64,000 nucleotides of DNA from contig NZ_JANLNY010000016.1 of assembly GCF_025465995.1 (NCBI RefSeq), positions 1-64,000 of the forward strand, written 5' to 3'. Position 1 is the stretch's first letter. Each line of letters starts with the position of its first letter. Both the position numbers and the translations under genes were made by a program. Source of the DNA: Pseudomonas sp. 5P_3.1_Bac2. GTDB taxonomy: Bacteria; Pseudomonadota; Gammaproteobacteria; Pseudomonadales; Pseudomonadaceae. The notes beneath the pieces were generated by a model. The model was not told the origin of the DNA and made no database searches. It saw nothing but the letters and a program-made list of their open reading frames with translations. Below, one piece after another: positions 27,941 to 40,510 of this stretch.

Positions 27941-28702
27941 CTAGCGAAAGCCATGGCGCTGACGCACCACTTCATAGGCCTGATGCAACTCGCGGGTGCG
28001 CTCAGTGGCGGCACGCACCTGCTCCGGCGCCGCTCCACTACCTGCTAACTTGTCCGGATGATGACGGCTGAGCAAGCGCCGATAGGCTTGTTTGATCTGC
28101 GCCGGCTGATCGTCCTCCGCCACCCCCAGCAGCTTTAATGCCCGCTGATAAGTGCTCAGCGCCGTGCTTAGCGGCGCCTCCTGGCGCGGCGTATAGCCTT
28201 GGGCCAGTTGCGCTTGCAACACCGGCGGCACCTCGAGCCAGTTGGCCCACTGCGTGATGAGTTCGCGCTCTACTTTGCTCACCTGCCCCTCAATCCAGGC
28301 CATACGCCAGCAAGCGCGCAACAGCGGCTGGGCGTTATCACGCTGGCGACGCAGTGGACCACGTAAATGATCACGACCGCTTTTGCCACGGTTAAACGCC
28401 TCAATCGCCAAGCGCTGGGCTTGCACACCTAAGCCCAAACGCTGCATCTCGGCCTGGGCTTGCTGGATATGCGCCGGCAACACCCGTCCGGTGCTTTTTG
28501 CTAAGCGCCCAAGCAGAACAAACTGCAACTGCTCCGGCTTGATCTCAGCCTGCCCGCCCAGGCGCTCACGCAAAGCAGCCCAGGATTGCAAACGCAGGCG
28601 GCGATCGACCACCTGGCCCAGCAGCGCGCCTAATAACGCACCGGGGATGCTGGCCAGAGCAAAGCCGCCCGCCGCACCGAGCAAAGTCGCCGGCCAAAGC
28701 AT
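27941..28702 (-). CDS. DjlA-like membrane co-chaperone with TerB and DnaJ domains
   Basis: An inner-membrane J-protein that would stimulate DnaK. From the N-terminus it has a Gly/Ala membrane segment (residues about 4-28, LLGAAGGFALASIPGALLGALLG), a TerB-like helical domain at about 50-170 and a C-terminal J-domain with the HPD motif in SRHHPDKL near 222. I chose the ATG at 28702, two bases after the murU stop; an ATG at 28711 overlapping murU is possible. It likely shares the amgK-murU transcript. Confidence 0.82.
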   Translation of the reverse strand: MLWPATLLGAAGGFALASIPGALLGALLGQVVDRRLRLQSWAALRERLGGQAEIKPEQLQFVLLGRLAKSTGRVLPAHIQQAQAEMQRLGLGVQAQRLAIEAFNRGKSGRDHLRGPLRRQRDNAQPLLRACWRMAWIEGQVSKVERELITQWANWLEVPPVLQAQLAQGYTPRQEAPLSTALSTYQRALKLLGVAEDDQPAQIKQAYRRLLSRHHPDKLAGSGAAPEQVRAATERTRELHQAYEVVRQRHGFR

Positions 28703-28703
28703 A

Positions 28704-30394
<1,691 letters not shown>

Positions 30395-30520
30395 TACAAG
30401 GTCTCCGACGACGCTAGCCGTTGCGCGGGTCATGCTTTATTATCCAGCATCTTTTCAAGCCCATCGAGAGGCGTGCGGCCTCAAGGGCGATTGGCACGCA
30501 GGAAGCCCGGAAAAAATAAG

Positions 30521-33328
30521 ATGGCAGTTAAATACCCCGCGTTTCGCAAAAAATTTCCCCTACTGGTAACGGGCGGCATCCTCGCTCTTCAACCCGTAGC
30601 CCTGCAATATGCAACGGCTGCCGAGCAGTTCGATTGCCAAGCTTCTGCTACTGGTGGTTGGGCCTGCGCGCCCAAAACCAGCAATGCTGCCCTGCCTGAG
30701 CGCCCAGTTCAACGTGATTCGTTGGCCAGCGGCAGTGCTTCCAGCGGTAAAGCGAAAGTGGCGGCCGTGACCTTGGTCACCGAGGCCAAAGGTAAAGCCC
30801 TGGCCTCGCGTAGCGCCGATTACAGCCACTTGGACTGGGTGCCGCGGGAGAAACTCACCGAAGCGCAGCTGGCTGAGGCCGGCCCGTACTGCTCGGGTGC
30901 CTATATCGAACCCACCCGTCCGGGCATGAACGACACCACGCCGATGAGCCAAGCGCCGATGTTCGTTTCGGCCAAGGCCTCACGCTACGAGCAGGATGAG
31001 CAAATCGCCACCCTCGCCGGTGACGTGGTGCTGCGTCAGTCAAGCATGCAAGTCGAGGCCAACGAGGCCAACCTGCTGCAAGCCGAGAACCGTGGTGAGC
31101 TGGTCGGCAATGTGCGCCTGCGCGACAAAGGCATGCTGGTGGTCGGTGACCGCGCCGAGCTGCAACTGGATAACGGTGAGGCCAGGGTCGATAACGCCGA
31201 GTACGTCATCCACCAAGGCCACCTGCGCGGTAACGCGCTGTATGCCAAACGTGAAGAGAGCGCGATCATCCGCCTCAAAGACGGCACCTACACCAGCTGC
31301 GAACCGGGTAGCAACGCTTGGACGCTGAAGGGCAACAACATCACCCTGAACCCGGCCACTGGTTTTGGTACTGCAACCAACGTGACCCTGCGGGTGAAGA
31401 ATATTCCGGTGTTGTACACACCTTATATCTACTTCCCGATTGATGACCGTCGCCAGTCCGGCTTCCTGCCGCCTAGCTTCGGCACCTCCAGCGACAACGG
31501 CTTTACTCTGCAAACGCCGTACTACTTCAACTTGGCGCCGAACTACGACGCCACGTTGTATCCAACCTTTATGGCCAAGCGCGGCATGTTGATGGAAGGT
31601 GAGTTCCGCTACCTGACCAAAGACAGCGAAGGCCAAGTCGGCGCGGCGTACCTCAACGACCGCAGCGACGAGCGTGAGTTGGCGTCGGAGTACAAAGATC
31701 AGCGCTGGATGTACAACTGGCAGCACGTCACAGGCCTGACTTCGCGCCTGATGGCTGAGGTCGACTACACCGACATCAGTGACCCGTACTACTTCCAAGA
31801 CCTGAACAGCGACCTAGGCCTCAGCTCCCGCAGCGCCGTCGATCAGCGCGGCACCCTGACCTATCGCGGCGACAGCTACACCGCCAGGCTCAATGTGCAC
31901 GCCTATGAACGTGCCAACATCACCGACATTACTCAGTACGACCGCCTGCCACAGCTGACCCTCGATGGTGTACTGCCGTTTAAGCCAGAAGGCTTGAACT
32001 TCAGCTACAAAACCGAGTACGTGCGCTTTGACCGCGACCTGCGTACCGGCCGTTATATAGATGAAGATGGTGGTCCAACCAACCCTGACGGTAGCCTTGG
32101 CCGGCCTTGGTTTGATGCCAATCTACGCGGCCTCGACCGCGCTAATGGCCAACGTGTCCACGTTGAGCCTGGCGTAAGCCTGCCGCTGGACTGGAGCTGG
32201 GGCTTTATCAAGCCTGAGATTAAATACCTCTATACCAACTACGACCTCGACTTGGACAGCCAAGGCAAAGCCAGCCTGCTGGCAGAGCAAAAATACAAAG
32301 GCACGCAAAACCGTGGCGTGCCTATTTTTAGCGTCGACAGTGGCCTGTACTTCGATCGCGATACCAACTGGTTTGGCAAAAACTACCGCCAGACTCTGGA
32401 GCCGCGCTTGATGTACCTCTACGTACCGAATGAGGATCAAACTGACATCCCTGTCTTCGACACCAGCGAAAGCAACTTCAGCTATGCCTCGCTGTGGCGT
32501 GACAACCGCTTTAGCGGCCGCGACCGCATCGGTGATGAAAACCGCATCTCGCTAGGGGTGACTAACCGCTGGATCGAAGAGAACGGCTTTGAGCGCCAGC
32601 GCTTTAGCATTGGCCAGTCGTTCTACTTCCAAGACCGCAAAGTGCAGATGCCAGGCATCGACTACCGCACTCGTGCGGCCTCGACCGCAAACGTCTCGCC
32701 CTATGCGCTGGAATACGAGTATCGCTTTAACCGCGACTGGAACTTCACTTCCGACCTGAACTGGGACCCGGACAGCCACAGCACCCGCTCCGGCAGTGCC
32801 ATGTTCCATTACCAGCCGGAAGACAACGTCAACAAAGTGGTTAACGTCGGCTACCGCTACCGTAACGACAGCGTCCGTTATGACGAGTCCACCGGTACTT
32901 GGGGTTATGGTTCGGACTATGGGACCGAGTTTATAAGAGATCCAGCCACTGGTTTAGATGTCAAAAACCCGAACTACATCAAGAACTACTACAAGATCGA
33001 CCAACATGACTTCTCGGTCATCTGGCCGATCGTCCCGCAGTGGAGCGTGATCTCGCGCTGGCAGTATGACTACGGCCGTAACCGTACTCTGGAAGCCTTC
33101 GGCGGCTTCGAATACGACAACTGCTGCTGGAAACTGCGCCTGATCAGCCGTTACTGGGTGGATTACGACGAAGTCAGTCTGGACCGCGATCGCAACAGTG
33201 AAGGCGACCGTGGCATCTTCCTGCAAATCGTCCTCAAGGGCCTCGGCGGCATCATGGGCCAAAAAACCGAGTCGTTCCTCGACAAAGGCATTCAAGGTTA
33301 TCGTGAACGTGAAGACAAAGCTTTCTAA
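30521..33328 (+). CDS. lptD: LPS assembly outer membrane protein LptD
   Basis: LptD, with LptE, inserts lipopolysaccharide into the outer leaflet. The 935-residue protein has a signal peptide (cleavage near residue 33 before AEQFDC), an N-terminal OstA beta-jellyroll domain at about 155-290 ([10 protein letters not shown] to [14 protein letters not shown]), and a large C-terminal beta-barrel ending near [21 protein letters not shown]. Cysteines for the inter-domain disulfides are present near the N-terminus and at DNCCWKL near 866. The ATG at 30521 begins [15 protein letters not shown]; a longer frame to 30473 lacks support. Confidence 0.95.
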   Translation: MAVKYPAFRKKFPLLVTGGILALQPVALQYATAAEQFDCQASATGGWACAPKTSNAALPERPVQRDSLASGSASSGKAKVAAVTLVTEAKGKALASRSADYSHLDWVPREKLTEAQLAEAGPYCSGAYIEPTRPGMNDTTPMSQAPMFVSAKASRYEQDEQIATLAGDVVLRQSSMQVEANEANLLQAENRGELVGNVRLRDKGMLVVGDRAELQLDNGEARVDNAEYVIHQGHLRGNALYAKREESAIIRLKDGTYTSCEPGSNAWTLKGNNITLNPATGFGTATNVTLRVKNIPVLYTPYIYFPIDDRRQSGFLPPSFGTSSDNGFTLQTPYYFNLAPNYDATLYPTFMAKRGMLMEGEFRYLTKDSEGQVGAAYLNDRSDERELASEYKDQRWMYNWQHVTGLTSRLMAEVDYTDISDPYYFQDLNSDLGLSSRSAVDQRGTLTYRGDSYTARLNVHAYERANITDITQYDRLPQLTLDGVLPFKPEGLNFSYKTEYVRFDRDLRTGRYIDEDGGPTNPDGSLGRPWFDANLRGLDRANGQRVHVEPGVSLPLDWSWGFIKPEIKYLYTNYDLDLDSQGKASLLAEQKYKGTQNRGVPIFSVDSGLYFDRDTNWFGKNYRQTLEPRLMYLYVPNEDQTDIPVFDTSESNFSYASLWRDNRFSGRDRIGDENRISLGVTNRWIEENGFERQRFSIGQSFYFQDRKVQMPGIDYRTRAASTANVSPYALEYEYRFNRDWNFTSDLNWDPDSHSTRSGSAMFHYQPEDNVNKVVNVGYRYRNDSVRYDESTGTWGYGSDYGTEFIRDPATGLDVKNPNYIKNYYKIDQHDFSVIWPIVPQWSVISRWQYDYGRNRTLEAFGGFEYDNCCWKLRLISRYWVDYDEVSLDRDRNSEGDRGIFLQIVLKGLGGIMGQKTESFLDKGIQGYREREDKAF

Positions 33329-34601
33329 CTGCGTGCGCCCCTTGCTATTGGGCGCACTAATGCTGGCTGGCGCGGTTCAGGCTGAAGTGCGCCCGCTCGA
33401 TCGCGTGGTGGCCATCGTCGATAACGACGTGGTCATGCAAAGCCAACTGCAAACGCGCCTGCAAGAAGTGCAGCGCACCATTGCCCAGCGTGGTGCTGAG
33501 GTACCGCCAGCCGAGGCCCTGCAACAGCAGGTGCTGGAGCGCTTGATTCTGGAAAACATCCAGCTGCAGATCGGTGATCGCTCCGGGGTGCGCATTGGTG
33601 ATGAAGAACTCAATCAGGCCATCGGCACCATCGCCGAGCGTAACGGCATGAGCGTCGAACAGTTCCAGCAGGCTCTGGCCCGCGATGGCCTGTCCTATAA
33701 CGATGCCCGTGAACAAGTGCGCCGCGAGATGATCATCAGCCGCGTGCGTCAACGCCGTGTGGCCGAGCGCATCCAGGTCAGCGAGCAGGAAGTGAAAAAC
33801 TTCCTCGCCTCGGACATGGGCAAGATGCAGCTGTCGGAAGAATACCGCCTGGCTAACATCCTGATTCCGGTCAGCGACGCTGCCTCGCCACAGGATATCC
33901 AGACGGCTGAGCAGCGCGCCCGAGAAATTTACCAGCAGGCTCAGCAAGGCAGCGATTTCGGTCGTTTGGCCATGGCCAACTCGGCCAGTGAGAACGCCCT
34001 GGACGGCGGTGAAATGGGCTGGCGTAAAGCCGGTCAGTTACCACCACCGTTCGATGCCATGCTCAGCGCCCTGTCGGTCGGCCAAGTCACCGAGCCCGTG
34101 CGTACTGCGGGCGGCTTTATCATGCTCAAGCTGGAAGAAAAACGCGGCGGCGAGACTCAGGTGCGGGACGAGGTTAACGTTCGCCATATCCTGATCAAAC
34201 CCAGCGAAATCCGCAGTGAAGCCGATGCTAAGCGCTTGGTTGAACGTCTGTATGAGCGCATCCTGGCCGGGGAAAACTTTGCCGACCTGGCCAAGAAGTA
34301 CTCCGAAGACCCAGGTTCGGCGCTTAACGGCGGCAGCCTGAATTGGATCGACCCCAATGTACTGGTGCCAGAGTTCCGCGATGTGATGAGCAGCACCCCA
34401 GCCGGTGAGCTGTCCAAGCCCTTTAAGAGCCCTTACGGCTGGCACGTGCTGGAAGTCCTCGGCCGCCGCGCCACCGACAGCAGCGCGCAGTTCCGTGAGC
34501 AACAAGCGCTGACCGTCCTGCGTAACCGCAAGTACGACGAAGAGCTGCAAGCCTGGCTGCGGCAGATTCGCGACGAAGCCTACGTCGAGATCAAACTCTG
34601 A
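33309..34601 (+). CDS. surA: Periplasmic chaperone/peptidyl-prolyl isomerase SurA
   Basis: SurA escorts outer-membrane proteins, including LptD, through the periplasm. The 430-residue protein has a signal peptide (cleavage after VQA, about residue 24), an N-terminal chaperone domain, two parvulin domains at about 170-275 and 285-385, and a C-terminal helix. I chose the GTG at 33309, which lies inside the lptD 3' end with AAGG 10 bases before it and gives the family N-terminus [15 protein letters not shown]. lptD and surA overlap by 20 bases and are presumably coupled. Confidence 0.94.
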   Translation: MKTKLSNCVRPLLLGALMLAGAVQAEVRPLDRVVAIVDNDVVMQSQLQTRLQEVQRTIAQRGAEVPPAEALQQQVLERLILENIQLQIGDRSGVRIGDEELNQAIGTIAERNGMSVEQFQQALARDGLSYNDAREQVRREMIISRVRQRRVAERIQVSEQEVKNFLASDMGKMQLSEEYRLANILIPVSDAASPQDIQTAEQRAREIYQQAQQGSDFGRLAMANSASENALDGGEMGWRKAGQLPPPFDAMLSALSVGQVTEPVRTAGGFIMLKLEEKRGGETQVRDEVNVRHILIKPSEIRSEADAKRLVERLYERILAGENFADLAKKYSEDPGSALNGGSLNWIDPNVLVPEFRDVMSSTPAGELSKPFKSPYGWHVLEVLGRRATDSSAQFREQQALTVLRNRKYDEELQAWLRQIRDEAYVEIKL

Positions 34602-34633
34602 CCGGCGCTCGGCAGAATTAGCCCACACCGATC

Positions 34634-34670
34634 AAGCCCGGCTTATGCTTACGCAAAGCCGGGCTTTTTT
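34634..34670 (+). terminator. Intrinsic terminator after surA
   Basis: An 11-bp stem (AAGCCCGGCTT / AAGCCGGGCTT) with an 11-base loop is followed directly by a run of six T. It ends the lptD-surA transcript 66 bases before pdxA. Confidence 0.9.
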
Positions 34671-34735
34671 ACGCCAATCGCCTACGTGCTGGCCTGCCTT
34701 AAGTTGCCAGCCAGGCCCGTATTGAGAACTGACAG

Positions 34736-35737
34736 ATGAGCAGTAACCGCCTTTTTGCCCTCACCCCTGGCGAACCTGCCGGCATCGGCCCTGACTTATG
34801 CCTGCTGTTGGCCCGTGAAGCGCAACCGCAAGCCTTAGTCGCCATTGCCAACGTGCAGATGCTGAGTGAACGCGCCGCCCTGCTCGGCCTTAGCATCAAC
34901 TTGGTGACTGTCGGCCCCGGCAACTGGCCGCAGCAACCGGCAGCCGCCGGCAGCCTGTATGTGTGGGATACACCTTTAGCCGTGCCAGTGGTGCCCGGCC
35001 AACTGAATGCCGCCAACGCTGACTATGTCCTGCAGACCCTGACCCGCGCCGGCCAAGGCTGCCTCGACGGGCACTTCGCCGGTATGATCACCGCGCCGGT
35101 ACATAAAGGCGTGATCAACGAAGGCGGCATCGCCTTCTCCGGCCACACCGAGTTTCTGGCCGAGCTGACCCACACCGAACAGGTGGTGATGATGCTCGCC
35201 ACCCACGGCCTGCGCGTGGCGCTGGTGACCACTCACCTGCCACTCAAAGACGTAGCCGCCGCTATTACCCCGGAGCGCTTAAGCCGGGTAACGCGGATTC
35301 TGCACCACGACCTGCGCACCAAGTTCGGCATCGCCACACCGCGCATTCTGGTCTGCGGCCTGAACCCCCATGCAGGCGAAGGTGGCCATCTGGGCCGCGA
35401 AGAAATCGAAGTGATCGAGCCGACCCTCGAGCAACTGCGCAGCGAAGGCATCAACCTGGTCGGCCCCCTGCCCGCCGATACCCTGTTCACCCACAAGCAT
35501 CTTGAACACTGTGACGCGGTGCTGAGCATGTACCACGACCAAGGTCTGCCAGTGCTCAAATACAAAGGCTTTGGCGCTGCGGTCAATGTCACCCTGGGCC
35601 TGCCGATTATCCGCACCTCGGTCGACCATGGCACCGCGCTGGACCTAGCCGGCAGCGGCCAGATCGACAGCGGCAGCCTCAACGTCGCCCTGCAAACCGC
35701 CTATGCCATGGCCGCCAGTCAGACGCCGGCCAGCTAA
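34736..35737 (+). CDS. pdxA: 4-hydroxythreonine-4-phosphate dehydrogenase
   Basis: PdxA performs NAD-dependent oxidation in the DXP-dependent pathway to pyridoxal phosphate. The 333-residue protein has the N-terminal [13 protein letters not shown], the metal-binding histidines in [12 protein letters not shown] and [12 protein letters not shown], and the [10 protein letters not shown] and [13 protein letters not shown] motifs. The order with rsmA, apaG and apaH downstream is conserved in gammaproteobacteria. Confidence 0.96.
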   Translation: MSSNRLFALTPGEPAGIGPDLCLLLAREAQPQALVAIANVQMLSERAALLGLSINLVTVGPGNWPQQPAAAGSLYVWDTPLAVPVVPGQLNAANADYVLQTLTRAGQGCLDGHFAGMITAPVHKGVINEGGIAFSGHTEFLAELTHTEQVVMMLATHGLRVALVTTHLPLKDVAAAITPERLSRVTRILHHDLRTKFGIATPRILVCGLNPHAGEGGHLGREEIEVIEPTLEQLRSEGINLVGPLPADTLFTHKHLEHCDAVLSMYHDQGLPVLKYKGFGAAVNVTLGLPIIRTSVDHGTALDLAGSGQIDSGSLNVALQTAYAMAASQTPAS

Positions 35738-35863
35738 TTGCTTGAGCCACAGCGCCAGTCGCGGCCTGGCGCTGCAATGCTGTTAAACTGCTGGGCTTTC
35801 TTGATGGGTTTAGGCCCGTTTTAAATCGCTTCAAGCCCCCGGTTTGAAGCTTGGAGCTGCTGC

Positions 35864-36676
35864 ATGTCCGAGTACCAACACCGCGCGCGTAAGCGTTTTG
35901 GCCAAAACTTTCTGCACGACGCCGGGGTGATCCACCGCATTCTGCGTGCCATCCATGCCCGCGAAGGCGAGCACATGCTGGAGATTGGCCCAGGTCAGGG
36001 CGCCCTCACCGAAGGGCTGCTCAACAGCGGTGCGCAGCTGGACGTGATCGAGCTGGACCGCGATCTGGTGCCGATTCTGCAAAACCAGTTTGGCCACAAC
36101 CCGCGCTTTCGCCTCAACCAAGGCGATGCCCTGAAGTTCGACTTCCAGCAACTGCAAGCCGCGCCCCATAGCCTGCGCGTGGTCGGCAACCTGCCCTACA
36201 ACATTTCCACGCCGTTGATTTTCCATCTGCTGGACAACGCCGGCCTGATCCGCGACATGCACTTTATGCTGCAAAAAGAAGTGGTCGAGCGTCTGGCGGC
36301 CGAACCAGGCGGTGGTGACTGGGGCCGTTTGTCGATCATGGTGCAGTACCACTGCCGCGTTGAGCATCTGTTCAACGTCGGCCCTGGCGCCTTCAATCCG
36401 CCGCCTAAAGTCGACTCCGCGATCGTCCGCCTGGTGCCCCACGAAGTGCTGCCACACCCGGCCAAAGACCATCGCTTGCTTGAGCGCGTGGTCCGCGAAG
36501 CCTTTAACCAGCGGCGGAAAACCTTGCGTAACACCCTTAAAGCATTGCTGCCGGCGCAGGCTATCGAGGTCGCCGAAGTGGACGGCAGCCTGCGCCCTGA
36601 ACAACTGGATCTGGCTGCCTTCGTGCGCTTGGCCGATCAACTGGCAGCGCAACCCAGCGCACCAACCCAACCTTAG
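35864..36676 (+). CDS. rsmA: 16S rRNA (A1518/A1519) dimethyltransferase RsmA/KsgA
   Basis: RsmA dimethylates two adjacent adenosines in the 3' hairpin of 16S rRNA during late 30S maturation. The 270-residue protein has the SAM-binding LEIGPGQGALTEGL at 39-52, the acidic VIELDRDL and the catalytic motif NLPYNIS at 109-115. The N-terminal RKRFGQNFL is typical. Loss of this enzyme gives kasugamycin resistance. Confidence 0.96.
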   Translation: MSEYQHRARKRFGQNFLHDAGVIHRILRAIHAREGEHMLEIGPGQGALTEGLLNSGAQLDVIELDRDLVPILQNQFGHNPRFRLNQGDALKFDFQQLQAAPHSLRVVGNLPYNISTPLIFHLLDNAGLIRDMHFMLQKEVVERLAAEPGGGDWGRLSIMVQYHCRVEHLFNVGPGAFNPPPKVDSAIVRLVPHEVLPHPAKDHRLLERVVREAFNQRRKTLRNTLKALLPAQAIEVAEVDGSLRPEQLDLAAFVRLADQLAAQPSAPTQP

Positions 36677-36740
36677 CCCTTGAGTGAGTAGCAGCGGCAA
36701 ACGCAGCACAGGCGTCTGCCGCTCAGCGAGTTAAAGCCCT

Positions 36741-37121
36741 ATGAGCGATGAGCGTTATCAGATTGATGTCAGCGTGGTCAGCCGCTATCTCCCCGAGCAG
36801 TCGCAACCCGATCAGAACCGCTATGCCTTCGCCTATACCGTGACCATCACCAACAACGGCCAGTTGCCCGCGCAACTGTTGTCGCGCCATTGGTTGATCA
36901 CTAACGGCGACGGCCAGGTCCAGGAAGTGCGCGGCGCCGGAGTGATCGGCCAACAACCGCTGATTGCAGCAGGTGCCAGCCATACCTATAGCAGCGGCAC
37001 GTTGATGACCACCCAAGTGGGCTTTATGCAGGGCAGCTATCAAATGCTCGCCGAAGACGGCAAACGCTTTGACGCGACCATCGCGCCCTTCCGCTTGGTC
37101 GTCCCTGGAGCCTTGCACTGA
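36741..37121 (+). CDS. apaG: ApaG protein
   Basis: A 126-residue single-domain protein with the fibronectin-III-like ApaG/DUF525 fold. It has the conserved [20 protein letters not shown] and GVIGQQP segments plus [15 protein letters not shown]. Its role is not established; it binds ions or pyrophosphate in some species. Its stop overlaps the apaH ATG by one base, indicating coupling. Confidence 0.94.
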   Translation: MSDERYQIDVSVVSRYLPEQSQPDQNRYAFAYTVTITNNGQLPAQLLSRHWLITNGDGQVQEVRGAGVIGQQPLIAAGASHTYSSGTLMTTQVGFMQGSYQMLAEDGKRFDATIAPFRLVVPGALH

Positions 37122-37942
37122 TGGCGACTTATGCAGTTGGCGATCTACAAGGCTGTTTAAAACCACTGCAATGCCTGTTGCAACGGGTCGCCTTCGATCC
37201 GGCCAAAGATCAGCTGTGGCTGGTCGGCGACTTGGTCAACCGTGGCCCTGAGTCGCTGGCGACCCTACGCTTTCTCTACAGCATCCGCAGCAGCCTGACC
37301 TGTGTGCTGGGTAATCACGACCTGCACCTGCTGGCTGTGGCGAATAAGATTGAGCGCCTGAAAAAGGGCGACACCCTGCGCGAGATTATCGACGCGCCGG
37401 ACGCCGACGTGCTGCTCGACTGGTTGCGCCAGCAAAAGCTGCTGCACTATGACGAGCAGCGCAATCTGGCTCTGGTGCATGCTGGCATCCCCCCGCAGTG
37501 GAACATGAGCAAGGCGCTTAAGCGCGCGGCCGAAGTGGAGCACGCCCTGCGCGATGAGGCGTTGTTTCCGCTGTTTCTCGATGGCATGTACGGCAATGAG
37601 CCGCCGAAATGGCACGGCGATCTGAAAGGCGTGACGCGCCTGCGGGTGATCACCAACTATTTCACCCGCATGCGTTTTTGCAAAGCCGATGGCACCCTGG
37701 ATCTTAAAACCAAGGAAGGCGCCGACAGCGCACCACCGGGTTACGCCCCGTGGTTTAGCCATAAACAGCGGAAAACCCGCGACAACGGGATTATTTTCGG
37801 CCACTGGGCCGCCCTTGAAGGCAAATGCACCGAACCCCGCGTCACGGCCCTGGATACCGGCTGCGTGTGGGGCGCCAGCATGACCTTGATGAATATTGAT
37901 AGCGGCGAGAAACACAGCTGCGACTGTAAGGAGCAAGCATGA
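37121..37942 (+). CDS. apaH: Symmetrical bis(5'-nucleosyl)-tetraphosphatase
   Basis: ApaH hydrolyses Ap4A to two ADP. It controls this alarmone and the Np4-capped RNAs. The 273-residue metallophosphatase has [10 protein letters not shown] at residues 6-15, [11 protein letters not shown] near 35-45, GNHDLHLLA near 65-73 and HAGIPP. It overlaps apaG by one and glpE by four bases. Confidence 0.95.
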   Translation: MATYAVGDLQGCLKPLQCLLQRVAFDPAKDQLWLVGDLVNRGPESLATLRFLYSIRSSLTCVLGNHDLHLLAVANKIERLKKGDTLREIIDAPDADVLLDWLRQQKLLHYDEQRNLALVHAGIPPQWNMSKALKRAAEVEHALRDEALFPLFLDGMYGNEPPKWHGDLKGVTRLRVITNYFTRMRFCKADGTLDLKTKEGADSAPPGYAPWFSHKQRKTRDNGIIFGHWAALEGKCTEPRVTALDTGCVWGASMTLMNIDSGEKHSCDCKEQA

Positions 37943-38268
37943 GCGAATTTACCCGCATCCCCCCTGAGCAAGCGCAGAGCCTACGCGAGCAAGGCGCCGT
38001 AGTGGTTGATATCCGCGACCCGCAAAGCTTCGCCGCCGGCCACATCAGCGGTTCGCAACATTTAGACAATCACTCGCTGCACGGCTTTATCACCCAGGCC
38101 GATTTGGATGCGCCACTGATCGTCACCTGCTACCACGGCAACTCCAGCCAAAGCGCCGCGGCCTACTTGGTCGGCCAGGGTTTTAGCCAGGTGTACAGCC
38201 TCGATGGCGGTTTTGAACTGTGGCGCGCGACGTTCCCTGAGCATACCGCCAACGCTGCTGAAGAATAA
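37939..38268 (+). CDS. glpE: Thiosulfate sulfurtransferase GlpE
   Basis: A single-domain rhodanese of 109 residues that transfers sulfane sulfur from thiosulfate to cyanide or thioredoxin. The catalytic Cys64 is in the loop TCYHGNSS, which matches the GlpE consensus. [19 protein letters not shown] is the rhodanese entry motif. It is last in the pdxA-to-glpE group and coupled to apaH. Confidence 0.93.
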   Translation: MSEFTRIPPEQAQSLREQGAVVVDIRDPQSFAAGHISGSQHLDNHSLHGFITQADLDAPLIVTCYHGNSSQSAAAYLVGQGFSQVYSLDGGFELWRATFPEHTANAAEE

Positions 38269-38280
38269 TTCACCCCCTCC

Positions 38281-38301
38281 AGGCCGCGCCCAACGCGGCC
38301 T
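38281..38301. terminator. Hairpin after glpE
   Basis: A perfect 8-bp repeat (AGGCCGCG / CGCGGCCT) with a 5-base loop begins 12 bases after the glpE stop. No T-run follows, so termination efficiency is uncertain. Confidence 0.45.
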
Positions 38302-38539
38302 TAGCCCTATTGTCGGGCGCCGTTCAGCTACAGAATATTTCCTTCATACTTGACCTCGCCGAATCCGAACTATCCTTAACCGTAGCCATCCAACACAAAG
38401 TAGAGCGGCCATCAGGCAGCGGATCGTCGGTGTGTCTTTTTTTGGGGTACTGGGGAGATCATCCCGTCTGCATTCGCAGCGGGGCTACCAAGCATCCGGC
38501 CGACCCGCTTGCGCTCTGAGCATCGAGCGAGGTGAAGTC

Positions 38540-40462
38540 ATGAGCATATTCAGCCACTTCCAACAACGTTTCGAAGCCACTCGGCAGGAAGAGCTATCCC
38601 TGCAAGAGTACCTCGAACTGTGTAAGCAAGATCGCAGTGCCTACGCCTCCGCCGCCGAACGATTATTGCTCGCCATCGGCGAGCCTGAATTGCTCGACAC
38701 CAGCAGCGACCCGCGCCTGTCGCGGATCTTCTCCAACAAAGTAATCCGCCGCTATCCGGCCTTTGCCGACTTCCATGGCATGGAAGAATGCATCGACCAG
38801 ATCGTCGCCTACTTCCGCCATGCGGCTCAGGGTCTGGAAGAAAAGAAACAAATCCTCTATTTGCTCGGTCCGGTGGGCGGCGGTAAATCCTCGCTGGCCG
38901 AGAAGCTTAAGCACCTGATCGAGAAGGTGCCGTTCTATGCCATCAAGGGCTCGCCGGTATTCGAGTCGCCCTTGGGCCTGTTTAGCGATGCCGAAGACGG
39001 CGCCATTCTGGAAGAAGACTACGGCATCCCGCGCCGCTACCTGGGCAGCATCATGTCGCCGTGGGCGACCAAGCGCCTGCAAGAGTTTGGCGGCGATATC
39101 AGCCAGTTCCGCGTGGTCAAACTCTACCCTTCGATCCTCAACCAAATCGCCGTCGCCAAGACCGAGCCCGGTGATGAGAACAACCAAGACATCTCTGCCC
39201 TGGTCGGCAAGGTCGATATCCGCAAGCTCGAAGACTTCCCGCAAAACGATGCCGACGCCTACAGCTATTCTGGCGCCCTGTGCCGCGCCAACCAGGGTTT
39301 GATGGAATTCGTTGAGATGTTCAAGGCCCCGATCAAGGTCCTCCATCCCCTGCTCACGGCCACCCAAGAGGGCAACTACAACAGCACTGAAGGCTTGGGC
39401 GCGATCCCGTACAGCGGCATCCTCCTGGCCCACTCCAACGAGTCGGAATGGCACAGCTTCCGTAACAACAAAAACAACGAGGCGTTTATCGATCGGATTT
39501 ACATCGTCAAGGTGCCCTACTGCCTGCGCATGTCCGATGAGATCAAAATCTACGAAAAACTCCTCACCAGCAGCTCCTTGGCCAATGCCCACTGCGCACC
39601 GGACACCCTGAAAATGCTGGCCCAGTTCTCGGTGCTGAGCCGTCTGAAAGAGCCGGAGAACTCCAACCTCTACTCGAAAATGCGTGTTTATGACGGTGAA
39701 AACCTCAAAGACACCGACCCCAAAGCCAAGTCGATCCAGGAGTACCGCGACAGCGCCGGGGTGGATGAAGGCATGAACGGCCTGTCGACCCGCTTCGCTT
39801 TCAAGATTCTGTCCAAGGTATTCAACTTCGACGCCAACGAAATTGCCGCCAACCCGGTGCATTTGCTCTATGTGCTGGAGCAGCAAATCGAACAGGAGCA
39901 GTTCCCCGCCGAGGTGCGTGAGCGCTACCTGCGCTTCCTGAAGGAATACCTGGCGCCGCGTTACGTCGAGTTTATCGGCAAGGAAATCCAAACCGCCTAC
40001 CTCGAGTCGTACAGCGAATACGGGCAGAACATCTTCGACCGCTATGTGCTGTACGCCGACTTCTGGATTCAGGATCAGGAATACCGCGATCCGGAAACCG
40101 GGGAAATCCTCAACCGCGTCGCCCTTAACGAAGAGCTGGAAAAGATCGAGAAGCCGGCCGGGATCAGCAACCCGAAAGACTTCCGCAATGAGATCGTCAA
40201 CTTCGTGCTGCGCGCCCGCGCCAATAACAACGGCAAGAACCCCACTTGGCTCAGTTACGAAAAACTGCGGGTGGTGATCGAGAAGAAAATGTTCTCCAAC
40301 ACCGAGGACTTGCTGCCGGTGATCAGCTTCAACGCCAAGGCGAGCAAGGAAGATCAACAGAAGCACAACGACTTCGTCACCCGCATGGTGGAACGCGGCT
40401 ACACCGACAAGCAGGTGCGCTTGCTCTCGGAATGGTATCTGCGCGTGCGTAAATCGCAATAA
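38540..40462 (+). CDS. prkA: PrkA/YeaG serine protein kinase
   Basis: PrkA is an AAA+-like protein kinase linked to starvation and general stress responses in enteric bacteria and pseudomonads. The 640-residue protein has the Walker A LLGPVGGGKS at 109-118 and an N-terminal AAA domain, followed by the PrkA C-terminal kinase-like domain (about 400-640). The ATG at 38540 has GAGGTGAAG at good spacing; the open frame begins at 38432. yeaH and spoVR follow, the usual three-gene set. Confidence 0.94.
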   Translation: MSIFSHFQQRFEATRQEELSLQEYLELCKQDRSAYASAAERLLLAIGEPELLDTSSDPRLSRIFSNKVIRRYPAFADFHGMEECIDQIVAYFRHAAQGLEEKKQILYLLGPVGGGKSSLAEKLKHLIEKVPFYAIKGSPVFESPLGLFSDAEDGAILEEDYGIPRRYLGSIMSPWATKRLQEFGGDISQFRVVKLYPSILNQIAVAKTEPGDENNQDISALVGKVDIRKLEDFPQNDADAYSYSGALCRANQGLMEFVEMFKAPIKVLHPLLTATQEGNYNSTEGLGAIPYSGILLAHSNESEWHSFRNNKNNEAFIDRIYIVKVPYCLRMSDEIKIYEKLLTSSSLANAHCAPDTLKMLAQFSVLSRLKEPENSNLYSKMRVYDGENLKDTDPKAKSIQEYRDSAGVDEGMNGLSTRFAFKILSKVFNFDANEIAANPVHLLYVLEQQIEQEQFPAEVRERYLRFLKEYLAPRYVEFIGKEIQTAYLESYSEYGQNIFDRYVLYADFWIQDQEYRDPETGEILNRVALNEELEKIEKPAGISNPKDFRNEIVNFVLRARANNNGKNPTWLSYEKLRVVIEKKMFSNTEDLLPVISFNAKASKEDQQKHNDFVTRMVERGYTDKQVRLLSEWYLRVRKSQ

Positions 40463-40510
40463 GGCCGTCAGCAGTGTGTAGCCAAAATTGGCAGCGCACG
40501 GGGAGCCGTT